Shown: in pieces, positions 1-11,800 of the stretch
Position numbering within the stretch: position 1 is the stretch's first letter
How the letters are laid out: every line of letters starts with the position of its first letter
Assembly (NCBI GenBank): GCA_963965975.1
Contig: OZ014417.1
Coordinates: forward strand, 2,523,821-2,587,820
From: Xestospongia bergquistia
Lineage: Eukaryota > Porifera > Demospongiae > Haplosclerida > Petrosiidae
Direction: 5' to 3'
DNA length: 64,000 nt
Notes under the pieces: generated by a model
What the model was told of the DNA's origin: nothing
Databases searched by the model: none
Seen by the model: only the letters and a program-made list of their open reading frames with translations
Program-made: the position numbers and the translations under genes

Positions 1-805
1 AATTTCTTGACTATATAATTCTTTCACTTTATATTGCATGATTGGGACACTCTTAAACTAATCGATAGTGAATAGAGGAATGTCTAAGGATAGGTGGTTT
101 TCCTTATAAGGAATGTGGTTTTGACAACAAATTGATAACAAAATCATTATCTTTCTGTTACATACATGCATATACTGTGGTAGTACTTCAGTGTCAAAAT
201 TTAGGGGATAAAAAAGTACTGGTAAAGCAACGACCTTACTTACAGCAAACACAGAGCATGAGCACCATGAGCTGTCTCTTAGAATGGATCTAAGTGACTT
301 GTTTCTTAATTGGTCTAGGGTGTAAGGTATGGATTAATACTCTCCATGAATTTTGATACTGAAATAAATTGTACTGCCTCTCAAAAACTTTAACCCTCCC
401 CCTTCCCAAATTTATTTTGACAGTGAAGTACCGCCATATGTTAGGTGTACATTTGAGCCTTCAAGACTTAATGTCACGCCCTGCTAGGCGTGGCAATTAG
501 TCAACATAATATGTGATTAGTCTCGCGAGGCCAGACCCTTTGCTTAGAGTCATTACGTGTTAATTAAATATGGTATTAACCCCATAGCCAAGAAAATATT
601 CCATCATCACAGCAGGAAGCAAAATAAACTACTCACTGGCTTAAGACATTATTAATTTCACACTGAATATGATAGCTAATTAAGTGCTAAGTTATGAAAA
701 GACCTAAGAACAAAGACGGGAAAACTGCAGGTTAAAGTTCCAGAAGAAACATGTGAACACTTTGTTAGCAGTAACTGTCGATCAAACGAAGAAAGATATC
801 AATGA
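1..805. other. No gene seen; left flank with one short hairpin
   Basis: No coding exon could be supported. Positions 473-495 form a hairpin in which TCACGCC pairs with GGCGTGG. Positions 525-549 are the left member of a 25-bp inverted repeat whose partner lies at 3165-3189. Short open frames on the minus strand near 58-252 have no recognisable content. Confidence 0.5.
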
Positions 806-2642
806 ATGACTAAAATTACTTCAGCTATATCTAGCAATGATACAACAACTGCTGCTCCCAAAAAGCAACAAGATGAGAAAAAAGAAGAGGAACCTAAATT
901 TAAAGGAACCAACATTCCAATTCCTTTACCTGCTGACTCATCATTAAGAGAGAGGAAAGAAACAGTTTATGAAGCACCTTTATTAGCTGTATCTGATATT
1001 CATGAGGAAGGTAAGATGGATAAAATTACATTGTTTTAATGCTTTATTTGGAAGTGTTACTCTAACTGTAGGTTATCTAAGCTTGGATATATTAAGAATA
1101 TAAAGTTACATTATCAACATACCTAGAATACTTTTAGTTGTACAACAATAAAGAAACAATAATTGTTTCTCCCTCACACTCTCCTCCCCCTCCTCCCACT
1201 ATCTATACCAAAGAAATTCATATTGATGAAGTATTTGGACCAAGAACGAGTGTTTGTAGTACTAGTTCTGAAGAGGAGGACGTTAATAACGATCCAGACG
1301 TTAGCAGTGTATCAGTAGCTGTTAATTCACCAATACTTGAGGCCAAACAACTCCAAAGAGAATCCACAGAAATAGATTATAATAGAAATAGTTATACCAC
1401 CGAAAAGCATGGATACTAACTTCTCTAATGCAGTAATTGATTCGAATTCTTTATCATCAGATGAATCTTCAGATGAATCTTCAGACTCTGAGAAAATTTT
1501 AACTGGGAGTCCTAATACTCCATTGTCTCCTAACAGCTCGACACCACCCCCACTTCAATTAGAAATTGAACAAAATGAAGCGTTCAAGCTTTCTACTTCG
1601 CCAGGAGACTCTGTTCCTCCAATTATAACTATTGACAAATCTACATTAGAACGACAACCAAATTCAGCTACAAAAGAAGAAGATAAGGAAAATGGTAGTC
1701 CAGTTGGAACTCCACCCAATATTGAGAGTTCAACACCTGACCGCAGAAGACCCTCAGGTATATGTATGGTATCATTATTATACAAACAAACTTGGCACAC
1801 ATAGATTGTAGAATTTAATAACATGGTAACTGATACAGTTAACATTACTACCACACTATAGGTGCTTCAGCATTTATTGAAAAACGAGGTTTTCTTTACA
1901 AAATGGGCGGAATCCATAAGAATTGGCATCATAGATTTTTTGTATTACAACCTGGTGTATTCCATTATTACAAAAGTGAATCAGTAAGTTATAAGATGAG
2001 TGTATTTTGTCTATCTCCATATATAGTATTCAAGTTGATATTAATATTGTCCTCATTTTATAGAAAGTAAAGGCCCTTGGAGAAGTCAAGCTAAAAAATA
2101 CGAAAATAATATTACCACAACAAGGTAAAGAATATTGTATTATCAATGACTCTTATTGCATAGCTAGTCAATAAATATACTGAATTTAAATAGCTAGTAT
2201 TATCAATTAGTAGCAGTATGCTGGTATAAAAATCTGATAGCTAATATAATTGGATTACGTATTTTTCTCGTGGGAATGGTCATAGTACATGATAGTTTTG
2301 GCTCTGAATAATGTAACTGTTTTATTAGAAGTATAGTCCAATAGAAGTCAAAATAATATGTTTATTCATTCAGGAGAAAGAACATTCAAATCCTATCAGT
2401 TCACTATACATACGGAAAGTTCTTGGAATAGGAGAAGGTATGTAGACAGCTATTGTTTTTATTATGTTACTGTATTAAGTAAAGTGTTGTAGTGAACCTT
2501 CACTATAACAATAACTTGTAAAGATAATATCAATTTCATGCCCTCCACCCACCCTTGATAGGGCTTTCTAAATGAAGCCCCACCTGGGATGATTTGTATG
2601 AATAATAGTGATTGAGATTCTCTGTTCCATTGTACAAATCTA

Positions 2643-2720
<78 letters not shown>

Positions 2721-2885
2721 CTAGTGACTGGATAATGGCTGCCTCTAATGAGAATGAAATGAAGGAATGGATTGAAGCGTTTAAAGTGAGATAACAAACT
2801 AAATAAAGGTTGTTACAATTATTATATTTTAAAATAGGTGGCTAGTGGTATGTTGACTAAAACTGAAGACAATGGGTCAGAGTGA
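806..2885 (+). CDS. PH-domain protein with long acidic/Ser-Pro-rich N-terminus
   Basis: Spliced model of about 367 aa: exons 806-1010, 1154-1314, 1376-1757, 1862-1983, 2064-2124, 2374-2437, 2725-2785, 2838-2885. Frame closes across all joins. The N-terminal two thirds is low complexity (Lys/Glu-rich start, a polyproline run, Ser-Asp-Glu repeats, SPNTPLSP-like proline-directed sites) and is probably disordered. The C-terminal ~110 aa is a pleckstrin-homology domain: it opens with EKRGFLYKMGG, has the NWHHRFFVLQ strand, and closes with the helix NEMKEWIEAFK carrying the invariant PH tryptophan. PH domains bind phosphoinositides or proteins at membranes; the ligand cannot be told here. The exon 2/3 junction (1315-1375, 61 nt) is the weakest join: it uses a GTAGCT donor, and without it the frame breaks. 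No specific orthologue was recognised. A (CT)n run forms the polypyrimidine tract of the seventh exon. Confidence 0.7.
2647..2717 (+). repeat. (CT)n microsatellite serving as intron polypyrimidine tract
   Basis: An almost pure CT dinucleotide run of about 70 bp ends a few bases before the CTAG acceptor at 2724 of the PH-domain gene, so it forms the polypyrimidine tract of that intron. Confidence 0.85.
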
Positions 2886-3195
2886 CACACATGCACACAC
2901 ACATTATTTATATATGACATTATTTTGTTTCTAATTGTTATTATTCTTATACTGATCTCTTTTTAACCTATCCTTTTATTTTATTGTTGTTGCTTTGTTC
3001 TATTGTTGCTCTAACTGTTATTATTATAATTTGTACTTGTATTGTGTCACATGACATACATGTGACATTACAATAGACAATAATACTGATGAAAACAAAA
3101 AATAATTAAAACAGCATATTCTTCATAAAGGGTTAATATATGCGCGGTAGACCACACCCTTCCTCTCTAAGCAAAGGGTCTGGCCTCGCAATGTG

Positions 3196-3735
3196 ATGAA
3201 GATAATGATTTTTTATGGAACTCGCATTGCTCAGTGCTAAAAGAAGTGAAGATCCAGAAACTCAAGTGAGCAACCACAAATGATGACATCTAACAGTTCT
3301 CCTTGGTTGGTGCCTGCTTTGTCAAGATGGTCAAGTTATTTCAACTGGATATGTATGTCTGAGGGTTTCAAGGATTGGTCATGGAATGATAAAAACCATA
3401 CATATGGTGAATAATAACTTATTACAATTGTCAATATCCTCATAGTCATTTAGTATGTCATGCAGAATACAATGCCTTTATTAATAGAGGAGATAAAAGT
3501 ATAAAAGAATCAACTTTATACATTGGACTATTCCCCTGTAAAGATTGTGCCAAGTTAATCACACAGGCAGGTGTTAGTAAAGTCATTTTTATGAATGATA
3601 GAAAAAAATGAACATATGAAATCACAAAAATATTTGAAAAAAACCAAAGTTGAATACAGGTACAGTGACTTTAGAAGATTTTGTATTAATTATGTTTTGT
3701 TTTTCTTTATAGTCAATACACTAATAAAAAGAGAA
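3196..3735 (+). pseudogene. dCMP deaminase pseudogene (left copy of the plus-strand gene)
   Basis: Counterpart of the intact gene at 6285-6842. It keeps recognisable HAEYNAF and FPCKDCAKL zinc-site segments near 3460-3570. It is disabled in several ways: one T is missing from the T-run before the ELALLSAKRSED segment, so the first ATG is out of frame; a base is missing in the second exon, where the right copy reads FVKDGQVIS; and a TGA falls after NDRKK. Not expected to make enzyme. Confidence 0.8.
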
Positions 3736-4056
3736 GATGACTCTAAATTTTAATGAATGAATGTATTGATCTTCTATATGTTTACTTCAAATTTGGCTTT
3801 AAAACATACAGGCACACACTACATATATATAATTATAATTATTATATATATATAAATATTAGCTTAGTAATGTGAATGTAAACAATATTTTTAGAAATAA
3901 TCATAATATTTTAAAAGAAATGATAGCAATATAATATACTGACCTTTATTTTTGCAATATTAGTTCTGTTTTTGGTTTGTGTTGCCTAAAACTTAAATAA
4001 TATTGATAAAAATATAATTATAGTAAAATAATATTACTTAGGTGTGATTCAGAATT

Positions 4057-4556
4057 GTATGTGAAGGACTATCACTGTCTGGATTTAATTCACACTGATA
4101 TCTTCAGTCATATAGTAAACTTTATTAATTCTAGACTGGACAGTTAGTTGAGCACATTTATTACATAGAAAATTGGTAGTATAGATGATACAGTCATGAA
4201 TATCATGTTTATTACCCCAAACTACAGCATTCATTGTAGCATAACATACTGTATACAGATATGAAGATATAGTGTGATTAGTATAGTTTGATATGTAACA
4301 TTCTACTCACAGTAATCAGTTATTTCATTTAACTGAAGACTCTCTGTCTCCTTCTACCAATGAATGATGACCAACTCCTATAACTACATTTTCTGGAGAG
4401 ACGATGCAACTACCAACATGATACTGTAACAATTCATTTGATTTGTAAAGGTACATGCATAGAAGCTCACTTGTTTCTGACTAAGATCACATCTCTTAGA
4501 AGCCACGATAGCAATATTCATAAACCATTCTCCATAGCATCAGATCTAGCAGCCAT
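4057..4556 (-). pseudogene. Deaminase-family pseudogene (left copy of the minus-strand gene)
   Basis: Aligns to the minus-strand gene at 7114-7664. The first exon has lost about ten bases after MAARSDAMEN and runs into a stop. The zinc-site histidine codon (CAT in the right copy) is TAT here. Indels break the other exons. Confidence 0.75.
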
Positions 4557-5319
4557 GACTTGACCTCAAATCAAAACAGGATGATGAATATTAGCTGTCA
4601 TTAATTAATTGGACACATCCAAATAAAGTAGATTCATAGAATCATATGAATAGTATTGATATGAATTCATATGAATGCTATTTTAAAACAGATTTTTGTT
4701 ATTGGTAGTGATTGTCACTATATACAGTTTTTATAGCTATTTATTCTAGTATTATTCCATTAATTACCTGCTAATATACTAGCTCTAGTGCTTCAGAACT
4801 TTGATATATCATGAGATTAATTTTACTGGTTTGCTCCAATTACAACATGTATAATGTTACTATCATAGTTCCTGAGTTAGTGCTCTAGTAAAGTACAATA
4901 GTAACAACAGTTACATCAGTAAATTTGTCTTAGTGTAGGTCCGTTTAACTTCACACATGTGTATATTTAATGTAGATATTGTCACTGGTAAAATATAGTT
5001 ATAACAGTACTTGTTTGAATTATTAGTAGGCAGATTTTGAAACATTAAGATTTTGAAATCCCAGTATAAGTTGATGAGATGTTCGAAGATTATTTCAATA
5101 TTTCCAAAGTCAAAGAATTCAATGCTTCAGTGGCATTTCAGTAAAACTTTTCCAAGTTTAACAATAACTTCTAAATAAATTAAAGACTGTACTCTTGTTA
5201 GACTTAATCATTTCTCTGAAAATAAACAATACAACAGATCATTTAAAACTAACACACACACACATACACATGCACGCACTCATGTGCACACATATATTAC
5301 CTCTTTTTCTTAGTTTTAA

Positions 5320-5960
5320 TAATTAAGATAATATTTAGAAACTGTTCTATAGTACTTCTTTGAAGAGGTCTCTTTGATAATATTTTACGTTTCTGTCTAT
5401 AGTAATAATATCATATACTATATATATATATACAAGTCATTTATTAATTTACTTGGATGGTCTTTTTAATTGTAACATCCATTCAGGAACAAGACAACCT
5501 GAACTCTTCATTACATTAGCAATATTGACAATAACAGAAATAGAGACACTTAAATGGATGGTTGATGGATTCATGAATAGATAGATGAATGGAATATTGG
5601 ACAGATAAATGAATGAATGAATGTTGGACAGTTAGATATTCATTACCTTCTAATATTAGGAATATCATCTTCAGTAAAAAATGTGACAGCTTGTCCCTCT
5701 CTACCAGCTCTTCCAGTACGACCTTAATACATATAGTACATTATAATATATGACCATTAGTACTGTATTATTGTACCTATTCTATGTATGTAGCTCACAG
5801 CAGATGTAGGAGTCATAATTAATAACTAAATTGACTCCTTTAAAGTCTATACCTCTTCCCATTATATCAGTACATATTAAAATCCATATCTATAATATGT
5901 AGAAGAAATAGTAGAAGATAAATAATGAAAAGTCATAAAACCACTTTTGCTAAAAAACAT
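5320..5960 (-). pseudogene. Duplicated 3' exons of DDX52 (truncated pseudogene)
   Basis: Copies of the last four DDX52 exons, matching 8876-9471. The exon carrying the [16 protein letters not shown] segment has a 2-bp deletion relative to the functional copy (around 5806, where the real gene encodes YDFPTSA), which shifts the frame. No upstream helicase exons are present, so this is a truncated duplicate. Confidence 0.8.
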
Positions 5961-6241
5961 TATAAGCTAATAAGCTAAATATGGACACAAATTAATGTAT
6001 CATTTTTAATAGTAAGCACTTCATATAGAAAACATTACAATAAAGAAGGTAAATTGATACAGAAATTAATACCTACAATCTTTCTATACTAATAGCATTT
6101 TAATAAACAGTAAACCTTCTATATTGAAACCTTTTAGGAGAATTAACAGTATTGATTTCACTAGATGGTGAGCAATGAGAGAGCCATAAGAAAATCGTTT
6201 CTTTCCTTAAGATATACGCATATTTATAAGCCTATAGATGT

Positions 6242-6268
6242 ATGCCACGCCCTTCCAGGGCGTGGCAT
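6242..6268. repeat. Perfect hairpin with CCACGCC / GGCGTGG arms
   Basis: 11-bp perfect arms (ATGCCACGCCC) around a 5-base loop, just upstream of the right copy of the duplication and its plus-strand deaminase gene. Related hairpins occur at 473-495 and 47891-47934. Confidence 0.7.
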
Positions 6269-6284
6269 CAAGTCGTAATATGTG

Positions 6285-6842
6285 ATGGAAGATAACGATT
6301 TTTTTATGGAACTCGCATTGCTCACTGCTAAAAGAAGTGAAGATCCAGAAACTCAAGTAAGCAACCCATAACTGATGATATCTAACAGATCTCCTAGGTT
6401 GGTGCCTGTTTTGTTAAGGATGGTCAAGTTATTTCAACTGGATATAACTGTATGCCAGAGGGTTCCAGGGATCAGTCATGGACTAAAGATGATAAAAAAC
6501 CATATGGTGAATATAAACTTATTACAATTATCAGTAGACTCATAGCCATTTAGTATGTCATGCAGAATACAATGCCTTTATTAATAGAGGAGATAAAAGC
6601 ATAAAAGAATCAACTTTATACATTGGATTATTCCCCTGTAAAGATTGTGCCAAGTTAATCACACAGGCAGGTGTTAGTAAAGTCATTTTTAGGAATGATA
6701 GAAAAAAACGAACATATAAAATTGCTAAAAAAATATTTGAAAAAACCAAAGTTGAATACAGGTACAGTGACTTCAGAAGATTTTGTATTAATCATATTTT
6801 GTTTTTCTTTATAGTCAATACACTAATAAAAAGAGAAGATAA
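6285..6842 (+). CDS. Deoxycytidylate (dCMP) deaminase
   Basis: Four exons (6285-6356, 6398-6506, 6554-6761, 6815-6842) give 138 aa. Zinc-dependent deaminase: known family members convert dCMP to dUMP for dTMP synthesis. Visible family signatures: MELALLTAKRSEDPETQ (N-terminal helix), VGACFVKDGQVISTGYN (first strand pair), CHAEYNAF with the zinc histidine and catalytic glutamate, and FPCKDCAKL with the PCxxC zinc cysteines. It lacks much of the C-terminal tail of the ~178-aa human enzyme and ends in a basic NKKRR. It converges on a second deaminase-family gene (7114-7664) less than 300 bp downstream. A broken copy lies at 3196-3735. The gene is complete and open, but expression is inferred. 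Confidence 0.8.
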
Positions 6843-7113
6843 CTCTAAATTTTAATGTATGAATGTATTGTTCTTCTTTATGTCTACTTCAAATTTGGCC
6901 TGGAAACAATACACACACACACACACACTATATATATAATATATATATATATAATATTAGTAATATGAATGTACACAGTATTTTTTTAAAATAATCACAT
7001 ATTTTAAAAGAATGACTATATACTGACCATTATTCTTGCAATATTAAGTCTGTTTTTAGTTTGTGTTGCCTAAAAAATAAATAATGTTGACAAAAGTATA
7101 TAGTAAAATAATA

Positions 7114-7664
7114 TTACTTGGGTGTGATTCCTGCATTATTCAGAATTGTATGTGAAGGACTACCACTGCTGGCTGGATTTAATCCACACTGATTTTCAGT
7201 CATATAGTAAACTTTATTAATTCTAGACTGGACAATTAGTTGAGCACATTTATTACAAGGAAAATTGGTAGTGTAGATGATACAGTCATGAATATCATGT
7301 TTATTACCCCACACTATAGCATTCATTGTAGCATGACATACTGTATACAGATATAAAGATATAGATGTGATTAGTATAGTTTGATATGTAACATTCTACT
7401 CACAGTAATCAGTTATTTCATCATCTGGCTGAAGATTGTCTTTACTCATTCCTTCTACCAATGAATGATGACCAACTCCTATAACTACATTTTCTGGGGA
7501 GACGATGCAACTACCAACATGATACTGTAACAATTCATTTGACTTGTAAAGGTACATGCATAAAAGCTCACTTGTTTCTGACTAAGATCACACCTCTTGG
7601 AAGCTAAGATAGCAATATTCATAAAATAGTCATCATTCTCCATAGCATCAAATTTAGCAGCCAT
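7114..7664 (-). CDS. dCMP deaminase-like protein lacking the catalytic glutamate
   Basis: Three exons (7572-7664, 7404-7524, 7114-7340) give 146 aa. The fold signatures are clear: DDYFMNIAILASKRCDLSQ, VGSCIVSPENVVIGVGHH and the zinc cysteines in FPCNKCAQLIVQ. The zinc histidine is present (CHATMNAIVW), but the residue that should be the proton-shuttling glutamate of HAE is threonine. Family knowledge says that glutamate is needed for deamination, so this is probably a pseudoenzyme, perhaps regulatory or a partner in an oligomer (inference). It is close in sequence to the dCMP deaminase/CDADC1 group. It faces the intact dCMP deaminase tail to tail. Its duplicate at 4057-4556 is broken. Confidence 0.75.
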
Positions 7665-8875
7665 GATGTGACCTCAATCCTCTTCAAATCAAAACAGGAT
7701 GACGAATATTAGCTGTCCTTAATTAAGGTGACACATCCAAATAAAGTAGATTCATAGAATCATGAATGTTATTTTAAAGCAAGCACTAGTAACTTAGTGA
7801 ATGTCACGCCACAATGCTTTTATAGCTATTTATTCTAGTATTATTCTAACATATACCTACTAATTAGTATAACATACTAGCTCTAGTGCTTCAGAACTTT
7901 GATATATCATGAGCTTAATTTTACTGGTTTGCTCCAATTACAACATGTATAATGTTACTATCATAGTTCCTGAGTTAGTGCTCTAGTAAAGTACAGTAGT
8001 AAGTTACTAGTAACAACAGTTACATCAGTAAATTTGTCTTAGTGTAGGTCTGTTTAACTTCACATATGTGTATATTTAATGTAGATATTGTCACTGGTAA
8101 AATATAGTTATAACAGTACTTGCTTTACAAGTTTAACAATAACTTCTAAATAAATTAAAGACTGTACTCTGTTGATTTGTGTTCAGTATTTCATGCTGGA
8201 GATACAAGATACCACATAGCCTGAGGTCAGCTATATTGCTACCAAACAATGGTTGGATCAATTATGTATTATCATTAAATATTATTGTCTGGCTCCTGAT
8301 GATGTTATAGCTGCTGTACTGTAACTATTACTTATAGTGTTAATTTGGTAATTGTTGCTATTATAGTAATCGTTCCTATGCATGGCTATATTGCTGATAC
8401 TTGCTGCAACATTAACGTTGCTATGGTGACATGTTATGTTGTTGTTATTGTTAATATTGCTTTTGTAATCTTCCCATGATAACTGTTACTATGGTGACAT
8501 ATGTTGTTGCTAAGCATTGTAATGTTGCTATGGTAATAGTTAATATGGTGGTACATATATTGTTGCTATGCATTGTAATATTGCTAAAATAAAAGTAACA
8601 TTTTGTTGCCATAACTCTAACCATTTTTATAATTAGGGTTCAGGAGAATGAGATTAACATTGTTTAACTTATAAAAAAATTATTTTTTGTAGTGGACTAA
8701 ATTCCAGTTAAGAACTAGAGCATTACAAAAATATTATGTTTCACAATTTAGTTTCATTTCGTCTCTTTTTCTCTTGCTAGACTTAATCATTTCTCTGAAA
8801 GTAAACAATACAACAGATCACTTAAAACTAACACACACACACACACAGACACACACACATACACACACAAACATA

Positions 8876-11800
8876 TTACTTCTTTTTCTTTGCTTTAATA
8901 AGATCATATTTAGAAACAGTTCTAATAGTACTTCTTTGAAGAGGTCTCTTTGATAACATTTTACGTTTCTGTCTATAGTAATAATATCATATACTACTAT
9001 AAATATATAAGTCATTTATTAATTTACTTGGATGGTCTTTTTAATTGTAACATCCATTCAGGAACAGGACAACCTGAACTCTTCATTACATTAGCAATAC
9101 TAACAATAACAGAAATAGAGACACTTAAATGGATGGTAGGATGTGTGGATGGATTCATGAATAGATAGATGAATGGAATACTGGACAGATAAATGAATGA
9201 TGGACAGTTAGATAGATATTTATTACCTTCTAATATTAGGAATATCATCTTCAGTAAAAAATGTGACAGCTTGTCCCTCTCTACCAGCTCTTCCAGTACG
9301 ACCTTAATACATATAGTACATTATAATATATGACCATTAGTACTGTATTATTGTACCTATTCTATGTATGTAGCTCACAGCAGATGTAGGAAAGTCATAA
9401 TTAATAACTAAATTGACTCCTTTAAAGTCTATACCTCTTCCCATTAGATCAGTACATATTAAAATCCATATCTATAATTATTTAGAAGAAATAGGAGAAG
9501 ATAAATAATGAAAAGTCATAAAACCACTTTTGCTAAAAAAACATTATAAGCTAATAAGCTAATATGGACACAAATTAATGTATCATTTTTAATAGTAAGC
9601 ACTTCATATAAAAAACATTACAATAAAGAAGGTACAATGATGCAGAAATTAATACCTACAATCTTTCTATACTAATAGCATTTTAATAAACAATAAACCT
9701 TCTATATTGAAACCTTTTAGGAGCCAACTTGATTCAAAATATTTAATAAATGATAATATCCTGTTAAAATACCTAATAATGTGAATTGATAATCCAAGCA
9801 TTTAGATCAATGAGGTTAGGATATGAGAGGGTTTGCTATAATACAAGTTATGACTACTACATCTCTTTAATAATACACTTACTTTTCCATCTCTAAAACT
9901 TTTGACAACATTATCTCTTTGAGCTTGTGTTCTCTCTGAATGGATGACATCTACATTCATACCATCATATATTAGTTCATGAAATAACTCCTTTGATCTT
10001 TCTATACTCTGAACAAATACCAGAACAGGTGGAGTAAAACCCTATAATTAATGATAATTACACCTCTAATGAAAACAGCACAGTACCTTATGTATAATAT
10101 CTCTCACTGCTAATAACTTTCCACTCTCTTGTCCAACAAACAACAGCTCTTGTTTCACAGTATCAGTAGCAGAATTCCTACAATAATATTATAATCACAT
10201 GTATACCTATAAGTATATATATATACAGACAAGATATGTATGGCAGTATGTCTTACTGGAGTCCTATAGTAATTCTGACGTATGAATCTAAATAAGTCTG
10301 ACAGAATTCCTCCACTCCACAGGCCAATGTAGCACTAAATAAACCTCTTCTAATATTAGGATTGTCACAAGCTGTATAAATTTGATCCACCTATAAATAC
10401 TCAATGAAATAATTATAATATAATGATATAATATACCTGTTCTCTGAAGCCAGTGACTCCATCTTCAAATAGTTTATCAGACTCATCTAATATCAACCAC
10501 TCTACTCTATAATTATAATAATAAGTAACATACTATGTATTGATGATATAGAAGGAGTTACTTACTTGTTAAGACTAATAGCTGGAGGATCATCTGAGAG
10601 CATATGAACTAATCGATTAGGAGTGGTTACTAGAATATCTGAAAGAGATTGATAATGAGAGCTGGGAATAATGTAATTCAGCTGACAGCAATATTATGTA
10701 CTAACAGTGTCTGTTGTGAGTGACTTACCAAATTTAAGTGATGAATCAGGTCCAAAACTATTTCTAGATGCTGTAGCTTTAGTAAGTACATGAATATTAA
10801 ATCCAGAGCCAGCACATAACCTAACACATTCTCTGTAAGTCTAAAAATAACAGATACTAAAGTGTCTACACTGCAATAATAATGATTGCATTCAAACTAG
10901 ATTTTTACTAACTTGCTGTGCTAATTCTCTAGTAGGAGATACAATAACAGCTCTAAATCCAATCTTCATTGGTGACTATATAAACACAAATAATAATAAC
11001 ATAGTCATTAATATAATTTAGTTACTTTCAAATGAGTCAGGATAGGTATAAGAAATGCAGCAGTTTTACCTGATCCTGTGGGAGCACAAACCAATACTTC
11101 ACGACTCTAATAATGAAAGATATATTAACATATTATAATATGTAGTACATTTAGTTACTACATTTGATTAATAAAAGAATAATACATCAAATGGGATAAA
11201 ATTAAATTTAAAAAAAGTGAAAAAGTAATAAAATAGGAATAAAAAAACTTAGCAAATTCACTTACATGTAGAAGAAGTGGTATAGCTTGCATTTGTATAG
11301 GAGTGGGTTCCTTATATCCAAGGTTAGCAATGTTCTTTATGAGATAAGATGGGACTTGATAACTAGAGAACACAATACATTATATATAGTCAGTTAGTAA
11401 TTAACTACTAACTAGTTAATTAAGTCTTGAAATGTTTTAATTGGATCAGGAATATCAGTACCACTAACATATATTCTATGAGCATTACGAAATCCATTAA
11501 CCTATATATTGTAATAGTACATATTATTATTGTAATATATTGTACTACCTCTTGTCTCTTCAGTATAGCTAGTGGCACAGAATGTTCTTTATCTTTCTTC
11601 TTCTTCTTCTTTCTCTTTGATACTTTATCTGTTACTGTAGACAGAACACTACTAGAGGTAAGTTGTAGTCCTTCTGATAAATCTTGTTCATCATCTTCAC
11701 TAGTATTAAAGGTAAGTGAGTTTTTGATCTTTGATAAATTATAAGAACATTCATCAAAGTCTAAAAAAGCAATGACAAATTAGATATATAATATTGACTT

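Larger units (their letters stand above)
525..3189. repeat. 25-bp perfect inverted repeat pair flanking the PH gene
   Basis: Positions 525-549 and 3165-3189 are exact reverse complements over 25 bp (core GGCCAGACCCTTTGC) and lie 2.6 kb apart on either side of the PH-domain gene. The right arm stops one or two bases before the start of the left copy of the 3-kb duplication. They could be terminal repeats of one element, or ends of two separate MITE relics in opposite orientation. No target-site duplication was found. Confidence 0.6.
3191..6134. repeat. Left copy of ~3-kb tandem duplication (decayed)
   Basis: This block aligns base for base, with many small indels, to 6281-9723. In order it holds a plus-strand dCMP-deaminase pseudogene, a minus-strand deaminase pseudogene and the last exons of DDX52 on the minus strand, all broken. 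Homology begins just after the inverted-repeat arm at 3189 and ends at 6134, where the copies diverge after a shared CCTTTTAGGAG. The right copy carries an extra ~600 bp at 8170-8775. Confidence 0.85.
6281..9723. repeat. Right copy of ~3-kb tandem duplication (intact genes)
   Basis: Partner of 3191-6134. The deaminase genes are open here and the DDX52 3' exons belong to the functional gene, so this is the parental or selected copy. An extra segment at 8170-8775, absent on the left, is rich in degenerate repeats of GTTGCTATGGTGACAT-like units. A (CA)n run lies at 8831-8870. Confidence 0.85.

Noticed and set aside
2612..2797. Open frames of Leu-Ser or Arg-Glu repeats over the CT tract
   Set aside because: Pure translation of a (CT)n microsatellite in an intron; the real exon starts at 2725. 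The same applies at 26259-26603.
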